Below, piece by piece: positions 29,711-38,519 of a DNA stretch of 64,000 bases. The notes below the pieces were generated by a model. The model was given only the letters and a program-made list of their open reading frames with translations. It was not told where the DNA came from and did no database searches. Positions within the stretch are counted from its first letter, which is position 1; each line of letters opens with the position of its first letter. The translations under genes were made by a program, and so were the position numbers. Origin of the DNA: an uncultured Sphingorhabdus sp. (lineage in GTDB: Bacteria > Pseudomonadota > Alphaproteobacteria > Sphingomonadales > Sphingomonadaceae); the NCBI GenBank assembly GCA_947501885.1, contig CANMXN010000001.1, forward strand, positions 248,001 to 312,000, in the 5' to 3' direction.

Positions 29711-30790
29711 TTATTTGGTCAGAGAGAAACAACCTTTTCCAGTAGCTTTAATCTTTTCACACATTGCATTGGCCTGCGCGCGTGTTGCAAAAGGACCAGC
29801 TTGCAGACGAGTTACATTGCCTGATGGAACCAAATAAGGTTGAATTGATTGCAATTCACTTACTTGTCCCTCTAATTCATTCCATATATTTTTTGCGCTA
29901 CTTTGTTTGCCAAATGCTCCCAATTGGATACGGAAATTACCGTTGTTAGAAGCAATAGTGCGCACTGGTGCAGATACTGGAGCGGGTACAGGTGCTGCCG
30001 CCACTGGTGCAGAAACAGCTTTTGGCGATGTATTATTCAAAAATGGAGCACCTGGTGCTGATGGTGCTGGTGCTGAAACTGGGGCCTGTTGATTGCGGTT
30101 AATAGCGGCAATTTCTGATGGTGGTAATGTTACAGGCTTTGCAACAGCGGCAGCAGGGGTTGTATCAAGATCAAAACCTGCAAGTTGTTGAGCTTTGATA
30201 CTGCGTTCCTGTTGTTCTAAATTACCAGCTAAGGTTATGCCTTCTTGGCGTTGGCTTAGTGGAATGAAACGATCCATCTGGGCTAAACTGCGCGATGCAG
30301 GGCCTAAACCAGAAGATGAAGCGCGAGTCATTAAAGCGTATGAACGGACCCAATCTTTTTGAACATGGACACCATTAAATAATTCGGTCGCATATAGATA
30401 TTGTGAACGAGGTTCTCCACGTTCCGATGATTGTTTTAAAAATGGAATAGAGTCTTTGACGCGACCTTGATAATGCAAAAGATGGCCATAGCTATCACCA
30501 GCTTGTAAATGACCTTGGTCGGCGGCCTTTTTATACCAATCTAATGCTGTATCGAGGTTGGCTGGAACGCCGCGCCCTAATTTATAAGCTTGACCCAAAT
30601 TAAATTGTGCATCAGCGTCTCCGTTTAAGGCTTCTGGACGCCATTCTTTAACGGCAGTATCATAATCACCACGAGACCAAGCATCGACTCCATCTTTAAC
30701 AGATGCAAAGGTTGCTGGAGACAGCAAGCCTAGGGCAATACTGGAAATTAAACCAATAATGGCAGTTTTTCGATATAGCTTATTTTGCAT
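29711..30790 (-). CDS. Secreted Sel1-repeat protein with C-terminal SPOR domain
   Basis: 359 aa. A signal peptide ends near PATFA. Sel1-like repeats cover about 35-150 (GDADAQFNLGQAYKLGRG is the clearest), followed by a Pro/Ala-rich linker (215-275) and a SPOR domain from about 280 (FRIQLGAFGKQSSAKNIWNEL to the end). SPOR domains bind glycan strands stripped of stem peptides at the division septum, so the protein is probably a periplasmic cell-wall factor. Ribosome site AGGAGC. Divergent from the parA gene. Confidence 0.85.
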   Translation of the reverse strand: MQNKLYRKTAIIGLISSIALGLLSPATFASVKDGVDAWSRGDYDTAVKEWRPEALNGDADAQFNLGQAYKLGRGVPANLDTALDWYKKAADQGHLQAGDSYGHLLHYQGRVKDSIPFLKQSSERGEPRSQYLYATELFNGVHVQKDWVRSYALMTRASSSGLGPASRSLAQMDRFIPLSQRQEGITLAGNLEQQERSIKAQQLAGFDLDTTPAAAVAKPVTLPPSEIAAINRNQQAPVSAPAPSAPGAPFLNNTSPKAVSAPVAAAPVPAPVSAPVRTIASNNGNFRIQLGAFGKQSSAKNIWNELEGQVSELQSIQPYLVPSGNVTRLQAGPFATRAQANAMCEKIKATGKGCFSLTK

Positions 30791-31180
30791 ATTAATGCTC
30801 CTGATATCACATATATAAATATTGTTATGACACTATATATACGCAAATTATGAACAATGGTTTAAAATGACTTAACCTTAATATCTTCACGATCAATTAT
30901 ATAACTTAAAGCTGTATATATAAGAATATAATTTTATTCAAAATGTCACAGATATATATAGTTGTAAAATTCTTGCTTATTATTTTTATTAAATGACGTC
31001 ATGAATGTGTTTTATTAAAAATCATATAATTACAAATACCTAGATATAAAAAGCAAGTCATTATAAATATATGTATGACTTAAAATAGTCTGGTGTGTGA
31101 TAAATATCGTTCAACGTTAACCAGTTAATAACCCTGTTATGGCACATAGTATATCTCAATTTTTAACAAAGGGGATTGAT
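30791..31180. promoter_or_regulatory. Divergent intergenic region between SPOR gene and parA
   Basis: About 390 bp of very AT-rich DNA without a convincing gene. It holds a 10-bp palindrome ATGACGTCAT (30993-31002), a TTAA-N6-TTAAC pair (30862-30876) that is one base short of the CtrA full-site spacing, and TTAACCAG (31117-31124) upstream of parA. It presumably contains promoters for both flanking genes; no -35/-10 pair stands out. Confidence 0.45.
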
Positions 31181-31900
31181 GTGCGCGTTCTCGCTATGGC
31201 ATCACAAAAAGGCGGATCCGGTAAAACAACTTTATCAGGACATTTAGCCGTTCAAGCACAATTGGCCGGAGCAGGTCCAGTTGTCCTTATAGATATCGAT
31301 CCGCAAGGTTCATTAGCCGAATGGTGGAATGAGCGCGAAGCAGATCTTCCAGCTTTTGCACAAACTACTGTTGCAAGGTTGGCAACTGATTTGGCTATGT
31401 TGAGACAGCAAGGTTTTAAACTTGCTGTTATAGATACACCGCCTGCTATCACTATGGCTATTCAAAGTGTTATATCGGTTGCTGAGCTGATCGTCGTTCC
31501 AACACGACCAAGTCCGCATGATTTGCGCGCTGTGGGTGCGACAGTTGATTTATGTGAACGTGCTGGCAAACCACTTATATTTGTAGTAAATGGTGCAACG
31601 CCAAAAGCAAAAATTACATCAGAAGCAGCGGTTGCACTCTCTCAACATGGTACTGTTGCTCCTATTACATTACATCACCGTACTGATTTTGCCGCATCAA
31701 TGATCGATGGTAGAACCGTTATGGAAGTTGATCCAAAGGGCCGAAGTGCTGGTGAAGTACAAGATTTATGGTCTTATGTATCAGATCGATTAGAGAAAAA
31801 TTTCCGCCGCACTGTTTTCAGTGCTCCTGCAGCAGCGCCACAAGCACCAGCTAATCGTCCTATGGGCGGTGGGTTTGGTCGCCGCGTACTTGGTTCTTAA
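31181..31900 (+). CDS. ParA family ATPase
   Basis: 239 aa from a GTG at 31181 with an excellent ribosome site AAAGGGG (31168-31174). An ATG 42 bp earlier has none. The protein then begins (M)RVLAMASQKGGSGKTT with the deviant Walker A motif of ParA/MinD (Lys in KGGSGKTT), Walker A' DIDPQGSLAEWW and Walker B VIDTPP. It is an orphan ParA with no parB or parS visible; the next gene encodes a ribbon-helix-helix protein that may be its partner. A Pro/Ala tail ends the protein. Role inferred: positioning of a cargo other than the chromosome origin. Confidence 0.88.
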   Translation: MRVLAMASQKGGSGKTTLSGHLAVQAQLAGAGPVVLIDIDPQGSLAEWWNEREADLPAFAQTTVARLATDLAMLRQQGFKLAVIDTPPAITMAIQSVISVAELIVVPTRPSPHDLRAVGATVDLCERAGKPLIFVVNGATPKAKITSEAAVALSQHGTVAPITLHHRTDFAASMIDGRTVMEVDPKGRSAGEVQDLWSYVSDRLEKNFRRTVFSAPAAAPQAPANRPMGGGFGRRVLGS

Positions 31901-31916
31901 GCGGAGAGTATGAAAA

Positions 31917-32621
31917 ATGAGCGAAGCTAAACCATTTGCTTCATTGTCATCGGGACTATTAGCACGCAAAGGTGGCGCAAAGCCTGCTATGCGTCGGCCT
32001 AATATTCAAGTCACTCCAAATCACGGATCCGAAAATGGGCAAGATGATTTGGGATGGAATGATATGGGTTATGATGTTGATCCTGATATCTCAAATGAAG
32101 CACCAGCAGAAAAACCATTGTTCAATCCACTTGCTAAGGCAGTTGAAACTCCAAAGCCAGAGGTAAAACAACAGCAAGAGCGCATTGCTGCGCAATTACA
32201 AGCAAAACCGAATGAAGAGGATAGTGATAGTTCACCTGCATCTCTTCATAACATAGACAATAAACCTGTTGCTTTACATCCAACCGTTAATAATCAATCG
32301 GTTGCAGATGATAGTGGTGACACACAGTCAGATATAAGCCCAACGTCATTAAATAATGTAAATAAGCAAATTTCTAAACCAGCTGCGAATCTTCACAAAC
32401 CAGCTGTTAAGAAAAGCAATATAAAGAAGACGGTTACTAAGAAATCTAAAGCGGCGTTTACGCTACGTCTTGATCCTGAGCGCCATCTTAAATTGCGTCT
32501 TGCTTGTGCCATTAACAATATTTCAGCTCAAAAATTTGTGACCGAAGCATTAGACCAAAAATTGAATGAGATGGAAGAAATTAATCAACTTAGCGGTCAA
32601 ATCGCTGAGAAGACATCATGA
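31917..32621 (+). CDS. ParA-associated protein with C-terminal ribbon-helix-helix domain
   Basis: 234 aa. Residues 1-170 are low in complexity (Pro, Asn, Ser, Lys) and probably disordered. A basic patch (KKSNIKKTVTKKSKAA) precedes a short domain at about 178-220, FTLRLDPERHLKLRLACAIN then FVTEALDQKLNEM, which has the strand-helix-helix pattern of CopG/Arc-type proteins. It lies 16 bp after parA. Small RHH proteins serve as ParB-like partners of some ParAs, so an adaptor or DNA-binding role is plausible but unproven. Confidence 0.78.
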   Translation: MSEAKPFASLSSGLLARKGGAKPAMRRPNIQVTPNHGSENGQDDLGWNDMGYDVDPDISNEAPAEKPLFNPLAKAVETPKPEVKQQQERIAAQLQAKPNEEDSDSSPASLHNIDNKPVALHPTVNNQSVADDSGDTQSDISPTSLNNVNKQISKPAANLHKPAVKKSNIKKTVTKKSKAAFTLRLDPERHLKLRLACAINNISAQKFVTEALDQKLNEMEEINQLSGQIAEKTS

Positions 32622-32658
32622 TAGCAACCAGTAGAAATACCAAAATAGAGGTGACGCA

Positions 32659-34065
32659 ATGAAACGCAATACCGTAATTAAATTAGCAGTATCAACAGCT
32701 TTAATTAGCATTCCGACGACAGGGTGTGCGAGTTTTAGTTCGAAGCAAGCAGGAATATCCAAGACTGCTGAGGCTAGCGAAAAGAAAGCAGCAAAATGGG
32801 CTGTGAAAGCTGAAAAATACCTATCTACTGGTGATGTGGATAAGTCTGTGGCTTTTGCAGAAAAAGCAGTTGAAGCGGATTTCCGCAACAGCTCTTATCG
32901 TTCAATCTTAGCAAGGGGTTATATTGCGCAAGGGCGTTATGTTTCTGCTGAACGTACACTGCAAGACGTATTAGACTTGGGTCAAAGCGACCCTCGTACT
33001 GTGATTAGCATGGCTCTACTTCGTACGTCTCAAGGGAAAACGGATAGTGCTATTAGTTTGTTAAACTCATATCGTGATATATTGCCAGCCGGTGACTATG
33101 GTCTAGCATTGGCTGTTTCTGGGGACACTCAAAAAGCAGTTGCAAGCTTAGTAGAATCCGTCAAAAATTCGAATACAAGTCGGGTGCGTCAAAATTTAGC
33201 GATGGCTTATGCATTGAACGGTCAATGGCGTGAGGCACGTATTATGGCATCCCAAGATTTAACTGGTACGCAAGTGAATGAAAATATTACCAAATGGGCA
33301 CAGCTTGCACGCCCTGATGCCTATCAAGAGCGCGTGGCCACTTTGCTTGGAACGAAACCGATTCAAGATGCAGGGCAACCTGTTCGTTTAGCGCTTAATA
33401 GTCGTGGGAACCCTGATGTTAATTTGGCTTCATTGGCTGGAAATGATCAAGAATTAGCCTCAGAGGATCAAGAGTTAGCTGCTATTGGACCAGCGCCTGT
33501 ATCATTAACAGATAAAATTTTTGGTGCCAAGGAAGATGATGTGAAAGTTGCTGTACCAGCAGTGCAAAGTACAAATATTCCAGCATCATCTGCGGATGTT
33601 TCAACACCATCAGCAGATCGGTTTATTGTTGATAAACCTAGCAATGTTATTAAAGCGCCAGTACAACCCGTAAAGGTAGCGGTCAAAAAACCTGCGCAAG
33701 TTGCAAAGCCAGCTAAACTGGCCTTAGCTCCGCAAAAAACTGCAGCACGTAACATATCAAAGAATAGTTATATGGTGCAATTGGGCGCATTTTCTTCTGT
33801 TAAGAATGCAAATGCGGCATGGGGCAGACTCACAGAAGAATTTAATGTATTGGAACCATTTAGATCAACAAATACTGCTGTAAATTCTAAAGGTCGTACA
33901 CTCTATCGTTTGTCGGCAATGGGATTTGCTAATAAAGAAGCTGCCGTTTCAATTTGTGATCGCATTAAATCAAAAGGTGGTAACTGTATTGTTCGTGTAA
34001 ATAGTGTTGGCTCGCCAACGCGATTGGCATCCTCTCAACAAGCAAAGATTGCTTCGCGCAAATAA
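32659..34065 (+). CDS. Lipoprotein with TPR repeats and C-terminal SPOR domain
   Basis: 468 aa. The signal ends in a lipobox-like TTGC with Cys at about 23. TPR units span about 50-215 (DKSVAFAEKAVEADFRNSSY, ASVAERTLQD-like repeats). A long linker rich in Ala, Pro, Val and Lys (about 270-370) leads to a SPOR domain (about 372-455, YMVQLGAFSSVKNANAAWGRL). Probably an outer-membrane lipoprotein reaching septal peptidoglycan. Follows parA and the RHH gene, and mirrors the divergent Sel1/SPOR gene. Confidence 0.85.
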   Translation: MKRNTVIKLAVSTALISIPTTGCASFSSKQAGISKTAEASEKKAAKWAVKAEKYLSTGDVDKSVAFAEKAVEADFRNSSYRSILARGYIAQGRYVSAERTLQDVLDLGQSDPRTVISMALLRTSQGKTDSAISLLNSYRDILPAGDYGLALAVSGDTQKAVASLVESVKNSNTSRVRQNLAMAYALNGQWREARIMASQDLTGTQVNENITKWAQLARPDAYQERVATLLGTKPIQDAGQPVRLALNSRGNPDVNLASLAGNDQELASEDQELAAIGPAPVSLTDKIFGAKEDDVKVAVPAVQSTNIPASSADVSTPSADRFIVDKPSNVIKAPVQPVKVAVKKPAQVAKPAKLALAPQKTAARNISKNSYMVQLGAFSSVKNANAAWGRLTEEFNVLEPFRSTNTAVNSKGRTLYRLSAMGFANKEAAVSICDRIKSKGGNCIVRVNSVGSPTRLASSQQAKIASRK

Positions 34066-34092
34066 TAATTACAATAAAATAGAATGCATGTC

Positions 34093-34131
34093 AGGCGGCA
34101 GATCAATATATGATCTTGCCGCCTTTCATTA
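34093..34131 (+). terminator. Terminator between the SPOR lipoprotein gene and the convergent dihydroorotase-like gene
   Basis: Stem AGGCGGCA/TGCCGCCT (34093-34100 with 34117-34124), with further inner pairing, followed by TTTCATT. It overlaps the last codons of the minus-strand gene and may work in both directions. Confidence 0.65.
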
Positions 34132-35305
34132 TATGGCGTACGCGTCCCTGAACAGGAAGCCCATCAAAAGGCGTATTGGCAGCTTTCCCAGGCATAATCA
34201 TATCATCAACCTGCCATGGTGCATCTGTATCAATCAATATTAAGTCCGCTTCTTTATCAACTTCAATTGACCCTGCATTTATACCAATGATTTTAGCTGG
34301 ATTATAGGCGAGTAGATCAAAGAGTCTTTTTATTGTGATGTGACCATCGCGCACTAAATTTAATGACAATGCTAATAATGTTTCGGCTCCCGCCATACCT
34401 GGTGTGGCTTCTGAAAAAGGCAAGCGTTTTTCTTCGGCTGCTCGCGGATCATGACCAGAGGCAATAACGTCGATTGTCCCATCAGCAACAGCCGCTATAC
34501 ACGCCAATCTATCTTCTTCACTGCGCAAGGGCGGTGATAATCTTGCGAATGTTCTAAATCCATGTATGGCCGTTTCAGAGAGAAATAGGTGCGCTGGTGT
34601 TATACCGCAAGTAACTTTAAGGCCTCTGGCTTTGGCTTCACGAATTAAATCAAGCCCTCTCGCGGTTGTAACTTGACGGTAATGGATATGAACATCGGCT
34701 TCTTCAGCCAAATACATATCACTCGATATAGACATAACTTCTGATAATGCGGGTGCGTTAGAAAGGCCTAATATTGTAGCTGTTTCCCCTTCAGTTGCAA
34801 CGCTATTGCGTGTTAAACCAATATCTTCGCTATGTACAAATAATGGCATATCCAGCGCTGCACAATATTCCATAACACGCAGCATAGTCTCGCTGGCAAT
34901 GATATTATCATGGCCTGTCGCAACGCCAACTGCGCCTGCATCTTTCATCAGCGCAATTTCGGCTAAATGGGTGCCTTCTAGATTTTTGGTGGCGGCGGCT
35001 AGTGGGTGCACCCAAAAATCAGGTTTTCCCTTGGATGCTGCATATTTAATGGTTGCTGGATCATCATGCACAGGTTTTTGATCGGGCATCAGAATAGCGC
35101 GCGTAATACCGCCAAATTTAAAAGCAGGTTTATCGGTACTGAATACACCTAAATCGATAATACCTGGTGCCAATAATAACCCCTTAGCGTCGAAACTTTG
35201 TGCATCATTGTCGATCTTTTGTCCAATAGATGTGATAATTCCGTTTTCGCAGCTTATGCTATCAATATTATCGCCACTAAGCGTTTTAAAATTTTGAATA
35301 TGCAT
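34103..35305 (-). CDS. Dihydroorotase-like protein lacking the HxH metal motif (PyrC'/PyrX type)
   Basis: 400 aa from the ATG at 35305 inside the pyrB stop (TAATG overlap); a TTG three codons earlier is possible. Amidohydrolase fold with LAPGIIDLGVFSTDKP, where active enzymes have DxHxH; both histidines are absent. Other positions remain (LFVHSED, VHIHYRQV, ASGHDPR). In Pseudomonas an inactive PyrC' of this kind holds aspartate carbamoyltransferase in a dodecamer. The overlap with pyrB supports such a structural role; a catalytic PyrC would then be encoded elsewhere. Confidence 0.87.
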   Translation of the reverse strand: MHIQNFKTLSGDNIDSISCENGIITSIGQKIDNDAQSFDAKGLLLAPGIIDLGVFSTDKPAFKFGGITRAILMPDQKPVHDDPATIKYAASKGKPDFWVHPLAAATKNLEGTHLAEIALMKDAGAVGVATGHDNIIASETMLRVMEYCAALDMPLFVHSEDIGLTRNSVATEGETATILGLSNAPALSEVMSISSDMYLAEEADVHIHYRQVTTARGLDLIREAKARGLKVTCGITPAHLFLSETAIHGFRTFARLSPPLRSEEDRLACIAAVADGTIDVIASGHDPRAAEEKRLPFSEATPGMAGAETLLALSLNLVRDGHITIKRLFDLLAYNPAKIIGINAGSIEVDKEADLILIDTDAPWQVDDMIMPGKAANTPFDGLPVQGRVRHIMKGGKIIY

Positions 35306-36300
35306 TATGCCCAACCCTCCACAGCGCGAGTTTTACGCGTCACTATATCCAAACATGCCATGCGCACTGCAACGCCCATTTCAACTTGTTCAGTGATGGC
35401 GGAAATTTCTAAATTGTCGGCAATGCTACTTTCAATCTCAACGCCGCGGTTCATAGGACCAGGGTGCATGACTAGGGCATTATCAGCAGCGATTGCAAGA
35501 CGCTCTTCATTTAGGCCATATAGAAAATTATATTCGCGGGGCGAGGGGATGTAATCGCCTTGCATCCTCTCATTTTGCAAACGCAGCATCATGATAACAT
35601 CACACCCATCCAATGCTTTTTCAAAATTAGTGAAGCGCTGTACGCCAAATGACTCAAGGGTTTTAGGAACCAATGCTGGTGGCCCAACCACGCGCACTTC
35701 TGCACCCAATAATTTTAAGCAATATATATTAGACCTTGCTACACGGCTATGCAAAATATCGCCACATATTGTGACTATTTGACCTTCTATATTACCTTTG
35801 CGGCGCATAATCGTGAGAGCATCTAATAGCGCTTGTGTAGGATGTTCGTTGGTACCATCACCCGCATTTAGGACAGGGCAATCAACTTTATCGGATATTA
35901 ATTGCACCGCACCAGAACTGCCATGACGAATAACGATAGCATCTGCGTGCATAGCATTTAGTGTAACAGCAGTATCGATTAATGTTTCGCCTTTTTTAAG
36001 GCTAGATTGCGCTGCATGCATATTGACGACATCAGCGCCAAGTCTTTTGCCTGCTATTTCAAACGATAGAAGTGTTCGCGTTGAATTTTCAAAAAATGCA
36101 TTGATGATCGTTAAACCAGATAGGCTATTATCATGCTTGGTTGCTGGCGATCTATTTAATGTAACCCATTGATCTGCTTGATCTAATATATAATGAATTT
36201 CCCAAGGCTGTAGCCCAGAAATCCCCAGTAAATGTTTATGTTGGAAAGCGGCAGACCCCTCTGGGAATCTGTCATTGCGAGATGTAATATCTTTTGTCAT
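35305..36300 (-). CDS. pyrB: Aspartate carbamoyltransferase catalytic subunit
   Basis: 331 aa from the ATG at 36300 (a TTG 13 codons upstream is the alternative; neither has a strong ribosome site). The carbamoyl-phosphate loop [12 protein letters not shown], the [10 protein letters not shown] motif, the Lys-containing 80s loop (SSLKKGETL) and MLRLQNERM are all present. It catalyses the first committed step of pyrimidine synthesis. No pyrI is visible; the downstream, overlapping dihydroorotase-like gene is the usual partner in this type of complex. Confidence 0.94.
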   Translation of the reverse strand: MTKDITSRNDRFPEGSAAFQHKHLLGISGLQPWEIHYILDQADQWVTLNRSPATKHDNSLSGLTIINAFFENSTRTLLSFEIAGKRLGADVVNMHAAQSSLKKGETLIDTAVTLNAMHADAIVIRHGSSGAVQLISDKVDCPVLNAGDGTNEHPTQALLDALTIMRRKGNIEGQIVTICGDILHSRVARSNIYCLKLLGAEVRVVGPPALVPKTLESFGVQRFTNFEKALDGCDVIMMLRLQNERMQGDYIPSPREYNFLYGLNEERLAIAADNALVMHPGPMNRGVEIESSIADNLEISAITEQVEMGVAVRMACLDIVTRKTRAVEGWA

Positions 36301-36354
36301 TAAAGCGATGCTATTAAGCGGTAATTGGCAAAGGTTCAAGCTTTGATTTATCTA

Positions 36355-36822
36355 TTAGTCAACATTGCTTAATGCGTCTATTGCACCTTGCAAGATATAA
36401 GCTGCCGCACCATTATCGATACGCTCTGCACGCTTGCTCCTACTAACATCGGCATCGATCATTGCTCGTTCAACGGCCAATGTAGACCATCGCTCATCCC
36501 ACAATAAGATAGGCAAATCAAAGTCACTAATATTTTTAGCAAAAGCTCGTGAAGATTGGCTTCTCGGGCTTTCACTACCATCCAAATTTAACGGTAAACC
36601 TATTACTAGCGCTCTGGTATCGCGGTTCTGAATGATATTTTGAAGCATAATTTTATCTTTGGTAAATTTGCTTCGTTTTATCAGCATGTGCGGACTAGCA
36701 ATACTCCATCTGTTATCACAAAATGCTGTACCGATAGTTTTGCTACCAACATCAAGGCCAAGCATGATGCCACTGTCTATATGCTGTTTAAAATCAGCAA
36801 TATTGTCATAAATAATGCTCAT
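36355..36822 (-). CDS. ruvX: Pre-16S rRNA nuclease/Holliday junction resolvase-like YqgF
   Basis: 155 aa. RNase H-like fold: first Asp in LGLDVGSKTIGTAFCD, GLPLNLDGSE, Glu in LWDERWST, and the final Asp in ERIDNGAAAYILQG. YqgF proteins mature the 16S rRNA 5' end in E. coli. The ATG overlaps the stop of the upstream DUF3089 gene (TAATG), so both are coupled. Confidence 0.93.
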   Translation of the reverse strand: MSIIYDNIADFKQHIDSGIMLGLDVGSKTIGTAFCDNRWSIASPHMLIKRSKFTKDKIMLQNIIQNRDTRALVIGLPLNLDGSESPRSQSSRAFAKNISDFDLPILLWDERWSTLAVERAMIDADVSRSKRAERIDNGAAAYILQGAIDALSNVD

Positions 36823-37946
36823 TAATTATTATCATTATGAATTAGCAATCGATTCATAACATCTTTGCGAATATTTAGCCAAAATAATGGATAATCATAA
36901 ACATGGTAATTATTCCCTGGCAAAACATAATTCCCCAATTCTGGCGGATCACCAATTAATAAAAAACCATCATCGTTACAGCGTGCTGGCACAGAGGCCT
37001 TGATTAACTCACCGTCGGTTAAATCTTGGTTGGGTACTAATGTGCCCAAATTATCCTGTGCTGATGTTATTGAATTTATTATGCCATCGACTGGATTGGT
37101 ACAAATGATAACAGATCCAGCACGGGATTTACCATCAAAACCAGTGGTTTGTTCATAAAAATATTTGAGTTGGCTATAATCCGCTGGTTCTGCAAAGCTC
37201 TGCCAACTCATGATACAGCCGCTCACATTCGCATCATAACAAGGTTTAAGGCCAAGCGAAGGCAAATCATTTTGCGCGGAAATAGGCCAGCCCACGACAT
37301 AGGCCGCAACAATTCGCTTGCTTAATTCTTTCTCTGCTACGCGATCTTTGAGCAATCCAATAATATGGAGTGAACCTTGACTATGCCCTGCTATCACAAT
37401 TGGGCGCTCATCATCGATATCCGCTATGAAACGATCGAACGCCAATAGGATATCATCATAAGCTGATTTTTGGGCCATTACGCCTTCTGGGGCAGTGGTT
37501 AAAAAAGCACCAAATGCTGCTTGTCTATATCTTGGAGCCCAAATATCACCAACATTGTTAAACACCGATGCCATAGCGCGTAAAAATAAACGCGCTCGTG
37601 ATTGAGACTGCTCGTCATCAAGCGGAGCATTCCATAGGCTTTTTTCAAGATAGGATGTGGGATGGACAAAAAATATAGCAGCATCAGCTTTAGGCGAATC
37701 ATCAACCAGACTATCTGGTTTCCACAATGTAGGATTGTTAGGATATCTAGCGATATCACCCCTTGAAAACCACATCGCATTATCATCATAAATGCTTGGT
37801 TCAAGTTTATCTACTTGTCTAAATTCGCTGTTGGGAACAAATGCAAATTGTGTGAGTTCATTCTGATATAGCCGCAAAATGAAACCACTAGCGATAATAA
37901 ATACCGTTATCACGGCTATAATATATAGAAATTTACGGGCGAGCAT
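36822..37946 (-). CDS. DUF3089 alpha/beta-hydrolase-like protein
   Basis: 374 aa. One N-terminal membrane segment (about 5-25) then a large extracytoplasmic domain. FFVHPTSYLEKSLWNAP near residue 95 is characteristic of DUF3089, and VIAGHSQGSLHI near 195 is a nucleophile elbow with Ser as the likely catalytic residue. Probably a membrane-anchored periplasmic esterase or lipase; the substrate is unknown. Confidence 0.85.
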   Translation of the reverse strand: MLARKFLYIIAVITVFIIASGFILRLYQNELTQFAFVPNSEFRQVDKLEPSIYDDNAMWFSRGDIARYPNNPTLWKPDSLVDDSPKADAAIFFVHPTSYLEKSLWNAPLDDEQSQSRARLFLRAMASVFNNVGDIWAPRYRQAAFGAFLTTAPEGVMAQKSAYDDILLAFDRFIADIDDERPIVIAGHSQGSLHIIGLLKDRVAEKELSKRIVAAYVVGWPISAQNDLPSLGLKPCYDANVSGCIMSWQSFAEPADYSQLKYFYEQTTGFDGKSRAGSVIICTNPVDGIINSITSAQDNLGTLVPNQDLTDGELIKASVPARCNDDGFLLIGDPPELGNYVLPGNNYHVYDYPLFWLNIRKDVMNRLLIHNDNN

Positions 37947-38113
37947 ATCTCTGTCTTTTCTAGAATCTGTTTCGGTATATAGCAGTTAATTAAATTTCAT
38001 CTGCTTTACGCAATCATATTGGCTAAGCCAATGCTAATGTTGCTATATAAATTTTTTGCTATTTTCGGCGCTTCTCTCTTGATCGACTCTATGGGCGATG
38101 CTAGCGGGTTTTC

Positions 38114-38416
38114 ATGTCTGTAGATAAAGAAACTGTCACAAAAATCGCGTCTTTAGCGCGTATTGCTATCAATGATGATGAAGCCGAAGCGCTGGTTCCT
38201 GAACTTAATAATATATTGGGTTGGGTAGAGCAATTGGGCGAGGTTGATTGCAGCGGCGTAGAGCCAATGACTGCCGTTATCCCCAACGAACTGCGTATGC
38301 GAGATGATATTATCAATGCTGATCCTTTAACCGGCGGCGGTGTGCGTGATAAAATATTGGCCAATGCACCTGATGCTGAGGCTGGTTTTTTTGCTGTTCC
38401 GAAAGTTATTGAATGA
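38114..38416 (+). CDS. gatC: Asp-tRNA(Asn)/Glu-tRNA(Gln) amidotransferase subunit C
   Basis: 100 aa. Typical N-terminal [33 protein letters not shown], and the C-terminal MRDDIIN and [11 protein letters not shown]. It stabilises GatA in the GatCAB complex, which makes Gln-tRNA(Gln) (and Asn-tRNA) from mischarged tRNA. GatA follows after a 103-bp gap filled by a palindromic repeat. Confidence 0.94.
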   Translation: MSVDKETVTKIASLARIAINDDEAEALVPELNNILGWVEQLGEVDCSGVEPMTAVIPNELRMRDDIINADPLTGGGVRDKILANAPDAEAGFFAVPKVIE

Positions 38417-38442
38417 AAAAGCGAATATCACCTTATTATCTG

Positions 38443-38507
38443 CCGTTCGTGCTGAGTTTGTCGAAGCATGATCAATATTCTGTTCTTCGACATGCTCAGG
38501 ACAAATG
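38443..38507. repeat. Imperfect palindromic repeat element between gatC and gatA
   Basis: Left arm CCGTTCGTGCTGAGTTTGTC (continuing GAAGCA) and the reverse complement of the right arm, CCATTTGTCCTGAGCATGTC (continuing GAAGAA), match at about 19 of 26 positions around a short centre. The sequence is of the kind I recall as dispersed CGTGCTGAGC-TTGTCGAAG repeats in Sphingomonadales genomes. As RNA it would fold into a long hairpin inside the gat transcript. Confidence 0.7.
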
Positions 38508-38519
38508 GAGTCTATTTGA

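Noticed and set aside
32400-32600. Toxin-antitoxin interpretation of the RHH-like domain next to ParA
   Set aside because: No toxin-sized partner gene is adjacent; the neighbours are ParA and a SPOR lipoprotein, and the protein is too long with a disordered body.
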